Shown: positions 41,514-54,000 of the stretch, one piece after another | How the letters are laid out: each line of letters opens with the position of its first letter | Numbering within the stretch: position 1 is the first letter of the stretch | DNA from: a virus | IMG/VR virus record: IMGVR_UViG_3300008448_000014 | Span: 49,910 to 113,909 of that record | DNA length: 64,000 nt | Reading direction: 5' to 3' (one strand) | Program-made: the position numbers and the translations under genes | The notes under the pieces: model-generated | Database searches by the model: none | Told to the model about the DNA's origin: nothing | What the model saw: only the letters and a program-made list of their open reading frames with translations

Positions 41514-44500
41514 ATGAAAGCACAAATTTTAAAAATCGCTGGTGTTAAATCTGAAAAGGAGTTCTACAAGAAGTATCCTTCTGAAGAAGCATTCATGAAA
41601 AAGCATGGTAAAGAGTTTAAGAAAGCTCAAACAGCTAATGCTATTGATAAAGCACAACTTGGTGCTGATATAAATAAAAATGGAATTCCAGATTATTTAG
41701 AGTTAAATCCTCCTACTTCTAATCAAGCATTTGGTCCACAGAATCAATGGAACTTTGGTAACAACATATCAAACACTCCTTCATTTGGTGCACCTAGTGT
41801 ACAACAAATGGCTGATAATACTTTCCAGCCTGCAGCAGATCCTTTTGCTATGCAAAACTATGGTAATCAATTTGTACAAAATAATCCATTACCAGCTAAC
41901 AATCCTAATTCACAATTTTCTAATAGTGTATTTCTAGAAGATAAATCTGTTACAGGTGGTTTAGGTGGTAAAGATTATGGTAAAGGAGATGGTATGTCAA
42001 AAGCTATGCCTTATGTTAATGCAGGTATGGATGTTATACAAGGTATTAGTGAGATTAAAAGACAAAAAGAAAGAAAAAGAGCAGCTAAACAAAATTCTTT
42101 AGTTACAGGTAAATTAGCAGAAGCTGAAGAAAGTGTTGATGTAGATGCTGAAAGACAACGTCAAGACTACGCTACTAGAAAAAGAAATGCTTTTATGGCT
42201 CCTCAAGTAGGAGAATCTTTATTTCCTGTAATAGGTGTAGGTTCTAACCCTCTTGCTCAATATGGTGGAGAGATACAAAATACATATGCTCCTAAATATG
42301 ATATATATGATGATGGAGGATATGAACCATTAAATGATAGTGATAAAGTTAAAACTTATCAAATGGGTGGAAACTTTTCTGAAAAATATGGAGAATATGC
42401 ACAATATGAGCCATATGCTACAGCATTAAGTAATAGATTCTTAAATCAAGGTGGACAACCTGATGCAGGTTCTATGATTGGTGGTGGAATTGGTAGTGCA
42501 GCAGGTACAGCTATTGGAGGACCATTAGGAGGAGCTATTGGTAAATTTGCTGGCAGTGCTATTGGTGGCCTTATTGATACTACTGATAGAGATATTAAAA
42601 AATTTCAAAATGAATCTCAAAGAAACATAGGTAGAGTAACAGGACAAGCTTTTCGTAAAGGAATACAAGACCAAAATCAATCTTATATGGAAGATGGTGG
42701 CTATGTAAGTAATGATTGGACTCCACAAGTGATTGCTAAATTTGGTGATCACACAGCAGAAGACTATTATAACTATGCTCATGAATATGATACACTAAGA
42801 GCAGGAGGACATGTTAAGTCTGAACAATACACACCTGTAAGTAATAGAGGAATGGAAACTGCTGCATTAGGTGGTAGTGTAAAAACATTATGGGGTGGTG
42901 AAGTTAAACCAATTTCTTATAATCCATATATGCCTAACTCTGGAGAAACAGTTAATTTCTATGGACAATCACATGATGATGGTGGTATAGGTGTTAAATA
43001 TGGACAAGGTGGTGAATCTCAACAAGGAGAAGAAGCTAGTGTAGAAGTAGAAAGAGGAGAACCTTCTTTTGAGATGATAGATCCTAATACAGGAAATCCT
43101 ACATTAAATGTTCTTGGAGATAGAAAGGTACATGCTAGCTTTGCAAAGCAATTAGGTGATCCAGATTTGATTAAAATTGCTAAACAATATGATGGTAAGA
43201 AATTTAAAAATATTGGCTTAGAACTCTCTAAAAAAGAAAATAAATATACTTCTGTAATTGATAAAAATACTAAAGAGTTAAATGATTTAACTCCTAAAAA
43301 TCAATTTGATAAATTAAAGCTTAATGCATTAGAAAAAAATATTGAAGGAGCTCATTTAGGTCTTAAGCAAATTGCTGATACTAAAATGACTCTTACACAT
43401 TTTCAAAATGCTATTAATGATACAGCTGATGAACTAGGAGAAAACTTAGGGAAAGATATTAGCTCAAGTAATCTTAATAAAGGAAAAGTTATGTTTGGAA
43501 AAGACAAAGGACAAATTGCTAAATATGGTGCTACAGTTAAAAAAGCACAAGATGGTACTACTACAAGTACACCTAAGTTAACAAAAGAACAATATCAAGA
43601 GTTACAAGATGCTTATATAAAATCTAAAGTTGCGCAGAAGGGTCCTGAAGTTGAAGGTTTTCAAAAATTGTTTCATAAATATTTTCCAAAAGAAGCTGTA
43701 GATATTATTAAGAAAGCTGGAAAAGATAGAGGTATTACAACAAGAGGTGTTGAATTAGGATTAACTAAGGAAGAGTTAGAAAAAGGAGAAAACTCTGCTA
43801 AGATATTAGGAAGTAATGAGGAAGGTATATTTGGTCCTAGAACTGAACAATATTGGAAAACAGCTAGTGATGCATATAATCAGTCTCTTACTACACCAGC
43901 AATTACACAAACAACTGCTGCTAAGCAAGAAGAAGATAAAGTTTATGATGTTAAAGCTAATAAGAGAAATCCTTATATTGATGCTGGTAATCAAATTCTT
44001 AGATATTTAAGACCTAGTGATGCTGAAGAATTAGATCCTAATCAATTATATGGAGAACTATATGGTTTAGCAAATAATCAAGTTGAACCTGTACAAGCAC
44101 AATTCTATCGTCCAGAATTAAATGTTCCTTATGATATTAATAGACAAGCTGCTAAGAATGATTTAGTAGCACAAACAAGAGCTGCTCAAAGAATGGTTGG
44201 ATATAATCCAGCTGCACAAGCTATGATTGCTGCACAGGCTTATAATCCTATGCAACAATTAAATGAACAAGATTTTATAGATAATCAAAGAATGAAAGAT
44301 CAGGTGTATTCTGGTAACAGAGCTACATTAAATGATGCTCAACTTAAAAACTTAGCTATAGCTGATAATCAATATACAAGACAAGAAGCAGCTAAGAGTA
44401 ATACTAAAGCAATTAATCAAGCTGCTCTTAATTCTATTGCTAGTAAATATGCACAAAACAAATTAGAAAACAGAACATTAAGAACATATGAGAATATGTA

Positions 44501-44753
44501 CAATTATAGATTTGGTGATGATTTTGTTGCAGATAATTACAATGGAATATTCCAAGCTAATATGCCTAGTGTATATGATAAAGGAAGTAAGAAAGCTAAT
44601 ATGGTTCCTGTACTTAACTCTAAAGGAGAAACTATACGTTTTCAAGAAGTTGATGCAACAGAAGATGAACTAACTCCTATCCCTTCTTTAGCTACCAACC
44701 CTATAAAAGCAGCTAAAAATGGTTCTATTGTTAGTGCATACAAAAAACTATAA
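41514..44753 (+). CDS. large virion or cargo protein (structural)
   Basis: Start set at 41514 (MKAQILKIAGVKSEKEFYKKY), two bases after the previous stop, rather than 41490. The 1079-residue product has an early DINKNGIPDYLE stretch (residues about 53-64), a calcium-loop-like sequence. A Gly-rich hydrophobic region IGGGIGSAAGTAIGGPLGGAIGKFAGSAIGG follows at about 322-352 and could insert into membranes. Charged helical regions and NPYMPNSGETVNFYGQSHDDGGIGVKYGQGG modules follow. Glycine-rich hydrophobic segments of this kind occur in injected proteins. No enzyme motif. Probably part of the head-cargo set. Confidence 0.68.
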   Translation: MKAQILKIAGVKSEKEFYKKYPSEEAFMKKHGKEFKKAQTANAIDKAQLGADINKNGIPDYLELNPPTSNQAFGPQNQWNFGNNISNTPSFGAPSVQQMADNTFQPAADPFAMQNYGNQFVQNNPLPANNPNSQFSNSVFLEDKSVTGGLGGKDYGKGDGMSKAMPYVNAGMDVIQGISEIKRQKERKRAAKQNSLVTGKLAEAEESVDVDAERQRQDYATRKRNAFMAPQVGESLFPVIGVGSNPLAQYGGEIQNTYAPKYDIYDDGGYEPLNDSDKVKTYQMGGNFSEKYGEYAQYEPYATALSNRFLNQGGQPDAGSMIGGGIGSAAGTAIGGPLGGAIGKFAGSAIGGLIDTTDRDIKKFQNESQRNIGRVTGQAFRKGIQDQNQSYMEDGGYVSNDWTPQVIAKFGDHTAEDYYNYAHEYDTLRAGGHVKSEQYTPVSNRGMETAALGGSVKTLWGGEVKPISYNPYMPNSGETVNFYGQSHDDGGIGVKYGQGGESQQGEEASVEVERGEPSFEMIDPNTGNPTLNVLGDRKVHASFAKQLGDPDLIKIAKQYDGKKFKNIGLELSKKENKYTSVIDKNTKELNDLTPKNQFDKLKLNALEKNIEGAHLGLKQIADTKMTLTHFQNAINDTADELGENLGKDISSSNLNKGKVMFGKDKGQIAKYGATVKKAQDGTTTSTPKLTKEQYQELQDAYIKSKVAQKGPEVEGFQKLFHKYFPKEAVDIIKKAGKDRGITTRGVELGLTKEELEKGENSAKILGSNEEGIFGPRTEQYWKTASDAYNQSLTTPAITQTTAAKQEEDKVYDVKANKRNPYIDAGNQILRYLRPSDAEELDPNQLYGELYGLANNQVEPVQAQFYRPELNVPYDINRQAAKNDLVAQTRAAQRMVGYNPAAQAMIAAQAYNPMQQLNEQDFIDNQRMKDQVYSGNRATLNDAQLKNLAIADNQYTRQEAAKSNTKAINQAALNSIASKYAQNKLENRTLRTYENMYNYRFGDDFVADNYNGIFQANMPSVYDKGSKKANMVPVLNSKGETIRFQEVDATEDELTPIPSLATNPIKAAKNGSIVSAYKKL

Positions 44754-44795
44754 TAATTTTAATTAAAATGAATTAACTAATTGCATTATGTAGTA

Positions 44796-44826
44796 TTGGA
44801 AGATTTAATTTTTTCTATTACATTTG
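44796..44826 (+). promoter_or_regulatory. promoter of the GIY-YIG gene
   Basis: TTG at 44796-44798, a 20-base spacer and TACATTTG at 44819-44826 match the Bacteroidota consensus. Start of transcription would be about ten bases before the ATG at 44843, giving a very short leader. Confidence 0.65.
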
Positions 44827-44842
44827 CTAATAAATATTTGAT

Positions 44843-45463
44843 ATGGCTTCATTTACAGGAATTATATATTTAACAACAAATTTAATAAATGGTAAAATTT
44901 ATATAGGACAAAGTTTTTCTACTAGTTGTTACTATAAAGGAGGAGGAAGTGCCTTAAAAAAAGCTATAGCTAAATATGGTAAATGTAATTTTAAAAAACA
45001 AATTTTAATAGATAATGTAGAAACAGCTAATCAATTAAATTGTTTAGAAAAATTTTATATTAAATTATATGATTCTTCAAATAAAACTATAGGATATAAT
45101 ATAAGAGAAGGTGGTGAAAATAAAGCTTTTAAACACACAAAAGAAGCAAAACTTAAAATTATAGAAAGAAGTAACCAATCAGATAATAAAAAAAGAATAA
45201 AAGAAATACAAAAATTAGCAGCAATTTCTAGAGTAGGAACACATCATACAACTTTTTCTAAATTAAAAATGTTAACAACAAAATTTGGAAGATTAAAAGA
45301 AATTGAAATTTATGATAAAGAAAATAATTTATTGTATACTTGTAATTTTTCTACAGAAGCTGAAAAATTAACTAATGTTAAATCATCTGGTATAAGAAAT
45401 AACCTATCTGGATTATCACAATCTGCAGGTGGATTTGTTTTCAGATATAAAAATATAAAATAA
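44843..45463 (+). CDS. free-standing GIY-YIG homing endonuclease
   Basis: A 206-residue protein. The N-terminal GIY-YIG domain has TGIIYLTTNLINGKIYIGQS (residues about 4-23) and the conserved Glu in CLEKFYIKLYD. Next comes a NUMOD3-like DNA-binding repeat (FKHTKEAKLKI, about 95-105). The C-terminal NUMOD1-like part is EIYDKENNLLYTCNFSTEAEKLTNVKSSGIRNNLSG. Such enzymes cut recipient genomes at a target between virion genes and spread by homing. Its stop overlaps the next ATG in a TAATG junction, so it is inserted tightly into the late operon. Confidence 0.9.
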   Translation: MASFTGIIYLTTNLINGKIYIGQSFSTSCYYKGGGSALKKAIAKYGKCNFKKQILIDNVETANQLNCLEKFYIKLYDSSNKTIGYNIREGGENKAFKHTKEAKLKIIERSNQSDNKKRIKEIQKLAAISRVGTHHTTFSKLKMLTTKFGRLKEIEIYDKENNLLYTCNFSTEAEKLTNVKSSGIRNNLSGLSQSAGGFVFRYKNIK

Positions 45464-48090
45464 TGAGTTCATTTACAGATAACCCTCAAGCACTTTCCAC
45501 ATTTAATCCATACATTCAACAGCTCCCTGTTGAAGCTATGGTTAAAGTTGGTATGCAAAAACAACAACAGTATGATGAGGGTATACAAAAAATACAAACT
45601 AATATAGATAACATTGCTGGTCTAGATGTTGTAAGAGATGTTGATAAAGCATATTTACAAACTAAAATTAATGAGCTGGGAAACAATTTAAAAATTGTAG
45701 GAGCTGGAGATTTTTCAGATTTCCAACTTGTTAATTCTGTTAATGGAATGACTACTCAAATAGCAAAAGATCCTAATGTTCAAAACGCTGTTTCTTCTAC
45801 AGCTAAACTTAGAAAAGAACAAGCAAGAAAAGAAAAAGCTATACAAGATGGTAAGTCTTCTCCAGATAATGAATGGTTTTTTGGTAAACAAGTTTCAAAT
45901 TATTTAAATGATTCAAATTTAGATCAATCTTTTAATGGCCAATATATAGAATATAAAGACGTAGATAAGAAACTTAGAGCTTTAGCATCTGATTTACAAA
46001 AAGCTGGAGTTGATACAACTATTGATAATCCTTTTAAAAGAGATAATTTAACAGGCAAAACTCTTTATTATAATAAAGATGGTTCTGTTTCTACAGACCC
46101 TTCTAAAGGGGGTACTCCTCAAATTGCTACTTCAATGCTTAAAACAACAGTGAGGGGGGTAGGTGCTGAAAAAATATTAAATAACTTTTATGACAGTTTA
46201 GATGAAGGAGATAAAAGACAATTAAACATTACAGCTCAGTATCACTATAGAGATTCTACTCCTGTTACTTTTCAAAATGATATTATTAGAACATATGATC
46301 AAAAGAAAAAAATATATTCAGAAGCTATTGTTGATGCTTCTGTAAAATTAGTTACAGCAGATCTCACGAAAGAACAAAAAACTATTCTTGAAAATGAAAT
46401 AAATAAAGCAAAAGCACTTGTTTATGATGGAGGTCTTGATAAACAGATGCAAGAAGATATAGCTGCTGTTGATACAGAAGCTGAAGCAGATGCTTACAAA
46501 TATAAAATATATACACAGAAGTATTTAACTAATCTTGCAAAAGATGTGGCTAATGAAACTGTATCTACAGAATATAAAGATAATCCAGATTTTAAAGCAA
46601 TGATGGATCAAAAAAGATTACAGTTTGATATTCAAAAACAAAATCAAGAACATCAAGAATGGTTAGCAGGGCATTTATTAGAAAAAGATAAATTTGCTTA
46701 TGAAAAATTAAAAGATGCTAAAGCTGATGCTGCTAATCAACCTTTAGTTACACCAGGACCTTTAGATACAAATACACCTAAAGTCTATTTAGATGATGTA
46801 TGGGCTGAGATTCAGAATTTAAACAAAGATAAGCAAGAAACTAATAATAAATATGGAAATGTTATATTTCCAAATTTAAAAGGGGAAGACAGACAAAAAG
46901 CTTTGGATAAGTTATATGATGATTACAAACTAAATCCTAAAAAATCTTTAACTCCTAACCAAAAAGAATATCTTAAAGAAAGAGGAATTTTAGAAACTAA
47001 CTTAGCAGATAAAAACAATTTATATAAAGGTGCAGTTAATTCTACTAAAAATTATAATGAATATATTGATAATATAGTAAATAATGAAAAAGGGGTTATA
47101 AATACAAGAACTGGAAAAGTTATGTATAGTGCTTCAACTATGTATAAATTGTTTAATGAAGCAATTAATAACCATTCTTCTACAGCATCTACAACAGATG
47201 CAATGGGAAATGTATATTCTACTAAAACGTTATCTCCAACATTTTTAAATAAATATAAAGGTACTGGAAATTATGCTTTAGCTAAGTCTATTTATAATGG
47301 ATATAATGGTGCTGGAATGAGTGGGGATGAAAAAGTAATATATAATAAAATTCAACAAATTTCTAAAAATGTTAATTCTAAAGTAAAAAGTACATTAAAA
47401 GAACAACAAGAAAAACAATCACAGTATATAATGTCCAAAATGCCAGAGTATCAAACTCAGGTAGGTACAATTAATTTAGCTAATGAAGGTGTAGTGAATA
47501 AATTAAATGCATTATTAACATTAAAAGCTACACAGTATGAACAATATGGAGATTTAAATCAAGAAAGACCAGATGATTATGATCCTGATGAAGTTGTTAA
47601 AATTAGAAAAAATGAATCTAAATCAGTAGGGTATCAGATAGTAAAAAAATATGATGGCTCTGCTACATTAATACTTACTGATGGTGCTAAAGTTCAAAAA
47701 GTTCCTGTGTCACAAGCAGAGATGAATATTTATTTTCCAGAATACTCTAGAAGAAATATTGTAAGTGATATAAAAAGTGCTGTAATAGCTTCTCCTAATA
47801 TGACAACAAACTTAGCTGGAACTATGGATCCAGTTAATGCAAGAATGACAGGATTTAGCTTACCTGGACTTTCAGGAAGTGGTCTAGAAGAAAAAACTAG
47901 ATATGATGTTATAGGAAGTCCTTTTAATAATGGTAGTGATAATGACAAATTTCAAGTTGTTATGTATTTTAATAGCTCAAAAGGATGGGTTACTAAAGTT
48001 GTAAATGAATCAGAATATGTAACAGAACAAGGGGTAAGTAATATAATAAACAATATTAGTCCTTATACAATTAATACAATGTTAAAATAA
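45463..48090 (+). CDS. cargo-type protein preceding RNA polymerase
   Basis: An 875-residue, mostly helical charged protein. The N-terminus (FNPYIQQLPVEAMVKVGMQKQQQYDEGIQKIQTNIDNIAGLD) is a sequence I associate with a conserved virion protein of crAss-like phages next to the RNA polymerase. Long helical stretches follow (residues 300-460), and a beta-rich C-terminal third (STASTTDAMGNVYSTKTLS). No catalytic motif. Position suggests a capsid cargo protein ejected with the polymerase. It ends six bases before the giant gene. Confidence 0.72.
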   Translation: MSSFTDNPQALSTFNPYIQQLPVEAMVKVGMQKQQQYDEGIQKIQTNIDNIAGLDVVRDVDKAYLQTKINELGNNLKIVGAGDFSDFQLVNSVNGMTTQIAKDPNVQNAVSSTAKLRKEQARKEKAIQDGKSSPDNEWFFGKQVSNYLNDSNLDQSFNGQYIEYKDVDKKLRALASDLQKAGVDTTIDNPFKRDNLTGKTLYYNKDGSVSTDPSKGGTPQIATSMLKTTVRGVGAEKILNNFYDSLDEGDKRQLNITAQYHYRDSTPVTFQNDIIRTYDQKKKIYSEAIVDASVKLVTADLTKEQKTILENEINKAKALVYDGGLDKQMQEDIAAVDTEAEADAYKYKIYTQKYLTNLAKDVANETVSTEYKDNPDFKAMMDQKRLQFDIQKQNQEHQEWLAGHLLEKDKFAYEKLKDAKADAANQPLVTPGPLDTNTPKVYLDDVWAEIQNLNKDKQETNNKYGNVIFPNLKGEDRQKALDKLYDDYKLNPKKSLTPNQKEYLKERGILETNLADKNNLYKGAVNSTKNYNEYIDNIVNNEKGVINTRTGKVMYSASTMYKLFNEAINNHSSTASTTDAMGNVYSTKTLSPTFLNKYKGTGNYALAKSIYNGYNGAGMSGDEKVIYNKIQQISKNVNSKVKSTLKEQQEKQSQYIMSKMPEYQTQVGTINLANEGVVNKLNALLTLKATQYEQYGDLNQERPDDYDPDEVVKIRKNESKSVGYQIVKKYDGSATLILTDGAKVQKVPVSQAEMNIYFPEYSRRNIVSDIKSAVIASPNMTTNLAGTMDPVNARMTGFSLPGLSGSGLEEKTRYDVIGSPFNNGSDNDKFQVVMYFNSSKGWVTKVVNESEYVTEQGVSNIINNISPYTINTMLK

Positions 48091-48096
48091 TAGATT

Positions 48097-51000
48097 ATGC
48101 CAATTTTTGATAATGAACTTTTAAATAATAATTCTGATAGAAACTATGATACTGGTATTGATAGACCTTTAGGTTCTGCAGATATAGGAGAAGTAAATGT
48201 AAACTTAGATATGTCAACAGGTGCATCTTCTGGATTTGGTGTAGCATTTAAAGATTTAGCAAAGTTGGGACAAGCTCCAACTTCTACAGGATTTGATGCT
48301 CCTTTTCAGATGGTTCCTAGAAGTGAGCTGATGGCTAATCAACGTTACCCATTATATGAGAGGGGTCTTGATCTTGAAAACGTATATGGACTACAACAAT
48401 CAGGACTTGCACAATTAGGAAATGGGTTAGTTAAAATGGGGGCATTTGCATTAGGTACATTTGGACAATCATTTGCTACAATTCCTAATACATTTTCTGC
48501 TATTAAAAATGGAAGTTTATCAGATTTATCAAATCCTGATGGATATGAAGCTTCTATAGATGATTGGATGAAAAATGTAGAAGACTACTTTCCAAATTAT
48601 GTAACAAATTATGAAAGATCAAGAGGACTTGCTACAGCTATTCCTTTTACATATGGATCAGCTAACTTCTGGGGAGATAAAATTTTAAAGAACTCAGGGT
48701 TTATGGTGGGTGCAATTGCAGGTGCAGTTGCTCAAGATTTTGCTATTGGTGCTGTTACAGAAGGAGTGGGTGCAGTTCCATTAGTTGCTGTTCAATTAGG
48801 AAAAGCTTCTTTATATTTAAATAAATTATTTTCAGGTGCTAATAAAGTTGATAGAGTGCTAGATCTTGCTAGAGCTACTGGTAAATCTGAACAAACATTA
48901 TTGAACATTGAAAGACTTGGACAACTTGCTGCTGCTACAAAATTAAATAATGGATTTAGATATGGAATGTCTATATATGGTTCTGCAAGAACAGAAGCAG
49001 CTATTGAATCAAGAGAATCTTATAGAACAATAAAAGAAGAACTTACAGAACAATATAAGTTAGATAACTTTGGTGATGAACCTACACCAGAAGCAATTCA
49101 ACAAATAGAAGAATATGCTACAGATGCAATGAATGCTAGATTTGGTATTAACATGGCATTACTCACTGTTTCCAACGCTGTACAGTTTGGTAATTTATTT
49201 AAATCATTTACAGGAGCACAAAAAGGTGTTACATCTTCTTCATTAAATGAATTTGGATCTGCTGGTAAAATAGGACTTAAAGAAGGAACACTTGATACAT
49301 TTGAAAAGAAACTTCCTCAAACATTTTCTGGTAAAGCTTGGGAGTTTGCAAAACCAAAAGCAATTAATATATTTACAGAAGGTGTTTACGAAGAAGGTGG
49401 ACAGTTTGCTGCACAAAAAGGTGTAGAAGATTATTACACAAGAAAATACAAAACAGGAAAAGAAAGTTGGGATTTTGTAAAAGAAGCAATGTATTCTACA
49501 AACAAAGGTTTGTCAGAACAGTTTGGTTCTTCTGAAGGTATAGAAAGCATGGTGATTGGTGCTATTACAGCTGCTATTACTGGACCTGTTGTAGATAGAA
49601 TTACAGGCAAATCAAAAGCAGATAATCAAAGACTTAATAGTACACTTAACATATTAAATCAATATGGAATGACAGGTGTGCTTTCTGATAAGTATGAAAA
49701 TACATCAAGAAGTGTTGAGATAGCAAAACAGATGAATGAAGCTGTTAATTCTGGAAACATCTTTAAATTTAAAAATTTAAAAGCTGACATGTTCTTTGGA
49801 TTTGTAAACTCTCGTATTCCTATAGGAATGCATGATGTTACAATTGAACAATTACAAATGTTGAAAGATCTTCCTAAGGCAGAATTTGAAAAAACATTTG
49901 GAATGGATTTTAATAGTTCAAATCAGTCTACTGTTAGTGGATATGTTGATGCATTAATAACAAAAGCTAATAACATTAATGATATAACAACATCTTTAAA
50001 TTCTACATTTAACAATCCTTATAATAGAATTATAGATCCTAAAACAGTAGAAGAAAAAAATGAAGGTAGAAAATATACAATGTTTGAGAGCTGGAAAACA
50101 GATCTTGCACATCTATCTTACATTCAACAAGATTCTAATCAAAGAATTACAGACATACAAACATCTATATCACAAGTAAATCCTCTTCTTACAAATAATC
50201 TTTTAACATTAGCTTCTAGTGAAAAAGGATTAAAAGAGTTAAGTAATTCTTATGAGCAAAAAGCAAATATGTTAAGTGAATCTCTTGCTAATCTTTCTCC
50301 TGTTGAGAGAACATCTAAACGTGAAGAGATTAAAAAACTTAGAACGCTATCTGAAAAAATAAGCATTTCTTTAAATTCTAATAAAATTGATGATCCAAAA
50401 TTATTTAATGAGTTAATTAATTTTGAATTAAACAATCAAGATTTTTCTCAATCAAATGCTTTAAGAATTGATGAAACTTCAAATCTTGCAACATATGCTG
50501 AAGACTTAAATAAAATAATAGATAGAAGAGAAAAAGCTGCTACACAGTTTGAAGATCTTTCTACAGAGAAAGGATTTGATAAATATTTTGCACAGGAAGA
50601 AGAAATTCAGAAAGAGAAAGAAGAAGAAGGACAACAATCATTATTTCCTCAAGATGAAAAGTTTGGATTTTTAAATAAATCTGGTAAAAAAGAAACAGCA
50701 GAAGTTGGTAGAGAATATCAGATTCCTAATATGTCTCCTGCTAAAGTCAGAAAAACAGGTGAACAATTTAAAGTGACATCACCTACAGGTGAAGTTAAAT
50801 ACTATGATACTAGAGAAGAAGCTAAGCAAGCTGCTGATGATCTTAATGTAGATTTTTCAGAACTAACCACTGTAAAAGTGATAGCTTTAAATGAAGATGG
50901 TACAATTAAAGTGGAAGACTTAGCTGGCAATATTCAAAACATTAATCTATCTACACTAAAAGGGTATGAAAGATTACAAACAGAAGAAGAAAAACTAGCA

Positions 51001-54000
51001 AAGGATAAAGAAACTCTTGATAGAGAATTAGAACAATTAGCACCTACAGGAGGATCTGTACAATCTATTTCTCCTACACCAGGAGAGTTTATTGGTACAG
51101 ATAATAAAGCTAAAGATGTTGATATAGTGTTCTTAGCTACAACATCTCCTTCTGAAGATACAGGAGGTGCTGAAACTAATAATCTTCCTCATATAAAAAG
51201 AGCTAGAACATTTTTAAATAATTTTAAATTCTTTAAGAATAGAAATAAAATAAAAACAATTATTGTCACTCCTAGTAATGTAAATGAATTAGGGTTAGAA
51301 GGACTTATACAACTTTCTTATAATAAAAACATAACTGATGAATTAACAGAAGATGAAACTAATGTTGAAACAGGGTTTATGGCTCAAGTGTTTATTATAC
51401 AAACACCTGAAGGGAACTTCTTTGTTAATGATAAAGGAGAGAAGTTAAATAAAATAGGAGAATCATCATCTACAATACTTGATAATGTTGTATTTCAAAC
51501 AATGACTTCTGCTAGTTTAGTTACAGAAGGAGGGTATACAAAAATTAGAAAAGGACAAGAAGAACAAGCTGATATAGCATTAGAAGCATATAAAATATTT
51601 AGACAAGAGCTGTTTGGACAAACTGGTTATACACCTTATCCATTTGCTATATCAAGAGGTATACCAAATCAAAATGTAGTTAATGGTGTATATGAAGACA
51701 ATCACATGTCTGATATACTTGGACCAAATGCAGAAAGAATAATAGCTGAACATAATGGATTGATTGAAGTTGTTACTACTGGTCAAGTAGAAAACAATGG
51801 AGAACTATTATCTTTTCCTGTAGGAACAACATTAATTAGATTTGGGGATTTGTTAGACTTTGCAAATAATAAAGTGTTAACTAACAAACAAGCTAATAAT
51901 GTATTCCATGTAATAAATGCAATGGCTAAAGATTTAATTGCTAAATCTAGTACAGCTAAAGCAGGTAAACCTGATTATGGATATATTACATTCTTAAAGA
52001 ATGTTTTATATTTTAAATTTAAAGGAAACCCAACTACTCCTAGTCAAATAAGTATTGACACTACAACAATGAATTTTAGAATAGGAAATAAATCTTTTCC
52101 TTTTTCTGAAATTGAAACTAGAAAACAAGAATTAATGGATGCTTTACAAGAAGCATTTATTAGTGTTAACAATAAAACCCTAACTGACTTAGGAACATCT
52201 AAAGAGTTTACAGAGTATGTAGCTGATAAAGATGGAAACTTAACAAAAGTTGTATGGGCAAATTATCAATCATTTTTATTATCTAGTAAAAATCCTGATG
52301 GTTCTACAAGATCTGTAGGAGAAACTCCTTTGATTACACATACATCTAAACCAACAGAAAATACAAATTCATATAAGCAAAAGTATTCCTATATAACAGA
52401 TACAGATATACTACCATATGATAGAGTTCCTGTTAAAGAAGTTAAACCAACTCCTACACAATCTCCAAATAAAATTGGAGAATATGAAGTTAATACATCT
52501 ACTGCTCAAACATTTCCTATTAACTCAGGACCAATATTGTTTACAGCAACATTATCTCCTGAAGGAGAAATTGCTGTCACTGTACAAAGCAATCAAACAA
52601 TCTCTGATCTTTCTACAGACCCTATAAAGATTAAAACTATTGATAGCTCATTAAAAGCAAATTTATCTCCTGAAGAAATTCAAGAATTTGATAAAAAATC
52701 AAATGAAGATAAAGCTAAATTGTTTATTGGAGCAGCAATAACACAATCATTAAACAAAACATTAGCAGAACAACAAACTACTCCTGCAGTAGAAGAAGTT
52801 GTACAACCAATGGCTCCACCAGAAGTTGTAGCTCAACAAGATATAGAAGCTAAGAAAGCTGATATAGAAAAAAGAAGACAAGAAGAATTAATATCTGCTG
52901 TAACTACTCTTATATCTTATGAAGATTTTACAAAAACTAAACCTAAAGAAGTTATAGTTAATAATTTTGATGTATATCAATATGATAAATATTTAAAAAA
53001 GTATGTATTAGTTGGTGCAGTTTCTTCAACAGATACAAGCTTAGAAAGTATTGCAGCAAGAGAAGAAGGAGCTAAAGATGTAGACTTTTTTAAAGATAAG
53101 TCTTTAAAGCTTGATACAGTAAGCTTTTTTTGGGCTGAGAGAACAACTGGAAGAAGTCCAATTACTAGATTAACTAACTATAAACAACGTACAAAACAAG
53201 GAAGAATAGATGAAAGAGTTGGTCAATTATTGGTAGATATCAATGCTAAATATGATGTAGAACTAGCTGCTTTAGAAGAAACTAAACCTGTAGAAGATGC
53301 CCCATATGATCCTTCTAAGAAAAAAAGAAGAGGGGAAGCTCCTGAGTTTAGAATGGTAGGAGCAGCAGATGTTTCTGATAGAATGACTGATGCTGATTTT
53401 GAAGCATTCAAACAATGGCATGCAGAAAAAGTTCCTTTCATTCCTTTTGAAGATCTTGAAAGAATGGTTAATGTGAATGACACTGAAGAAGCTTGGGGTG
53501 TATTTGAAAATGGTATAGCTAAGTTTGTAAGAGGTGGATTAAGAGGTACAGAGTATCATGAAATTGGTCATGGTATATGGACTATGTTGTCTACTGCAGA
53601 ACAAGAAGCTTTATTAAATGAATTTAGATCTAAACCTGGTACATTTACAGATAGAGCGTCTGGTAAGAAGATAGAGCATATAGATGCTACAGATACTCAA
53701 GCTGAAGAAAGAATATGGGATGACTTCTCTGATTTTAGACTTGGTAAACTTCCAGCTAGATCATTAGGAGAAAGAATTCGTAGATTATTTAAAATGGTTA
53801 TGGACTTCTTTAAATCATTTGGAAGTAAACCATCATTGAAAAATGAATTGTTTGAAGCAATTGAAGCTGGTAGATTTAAAGAAACAAAACTATCAGAAAG
53901 AGCTAAGACCATGGCTCCTAAATATAGAGCAATAGAAGGATTAACAGAAGAGCAAACTAACAACTATATCAATGATATGGTATTTCAAGTTAGTCGTATT

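Noticed and set aside
53223-53963. Long minus-strand frames opposite the giant cargo gene.
   Set aside because: Antisense shadows with Ser/Phe/Leu-rich composition typical of reversed coding DNA; no motif and no promoter.
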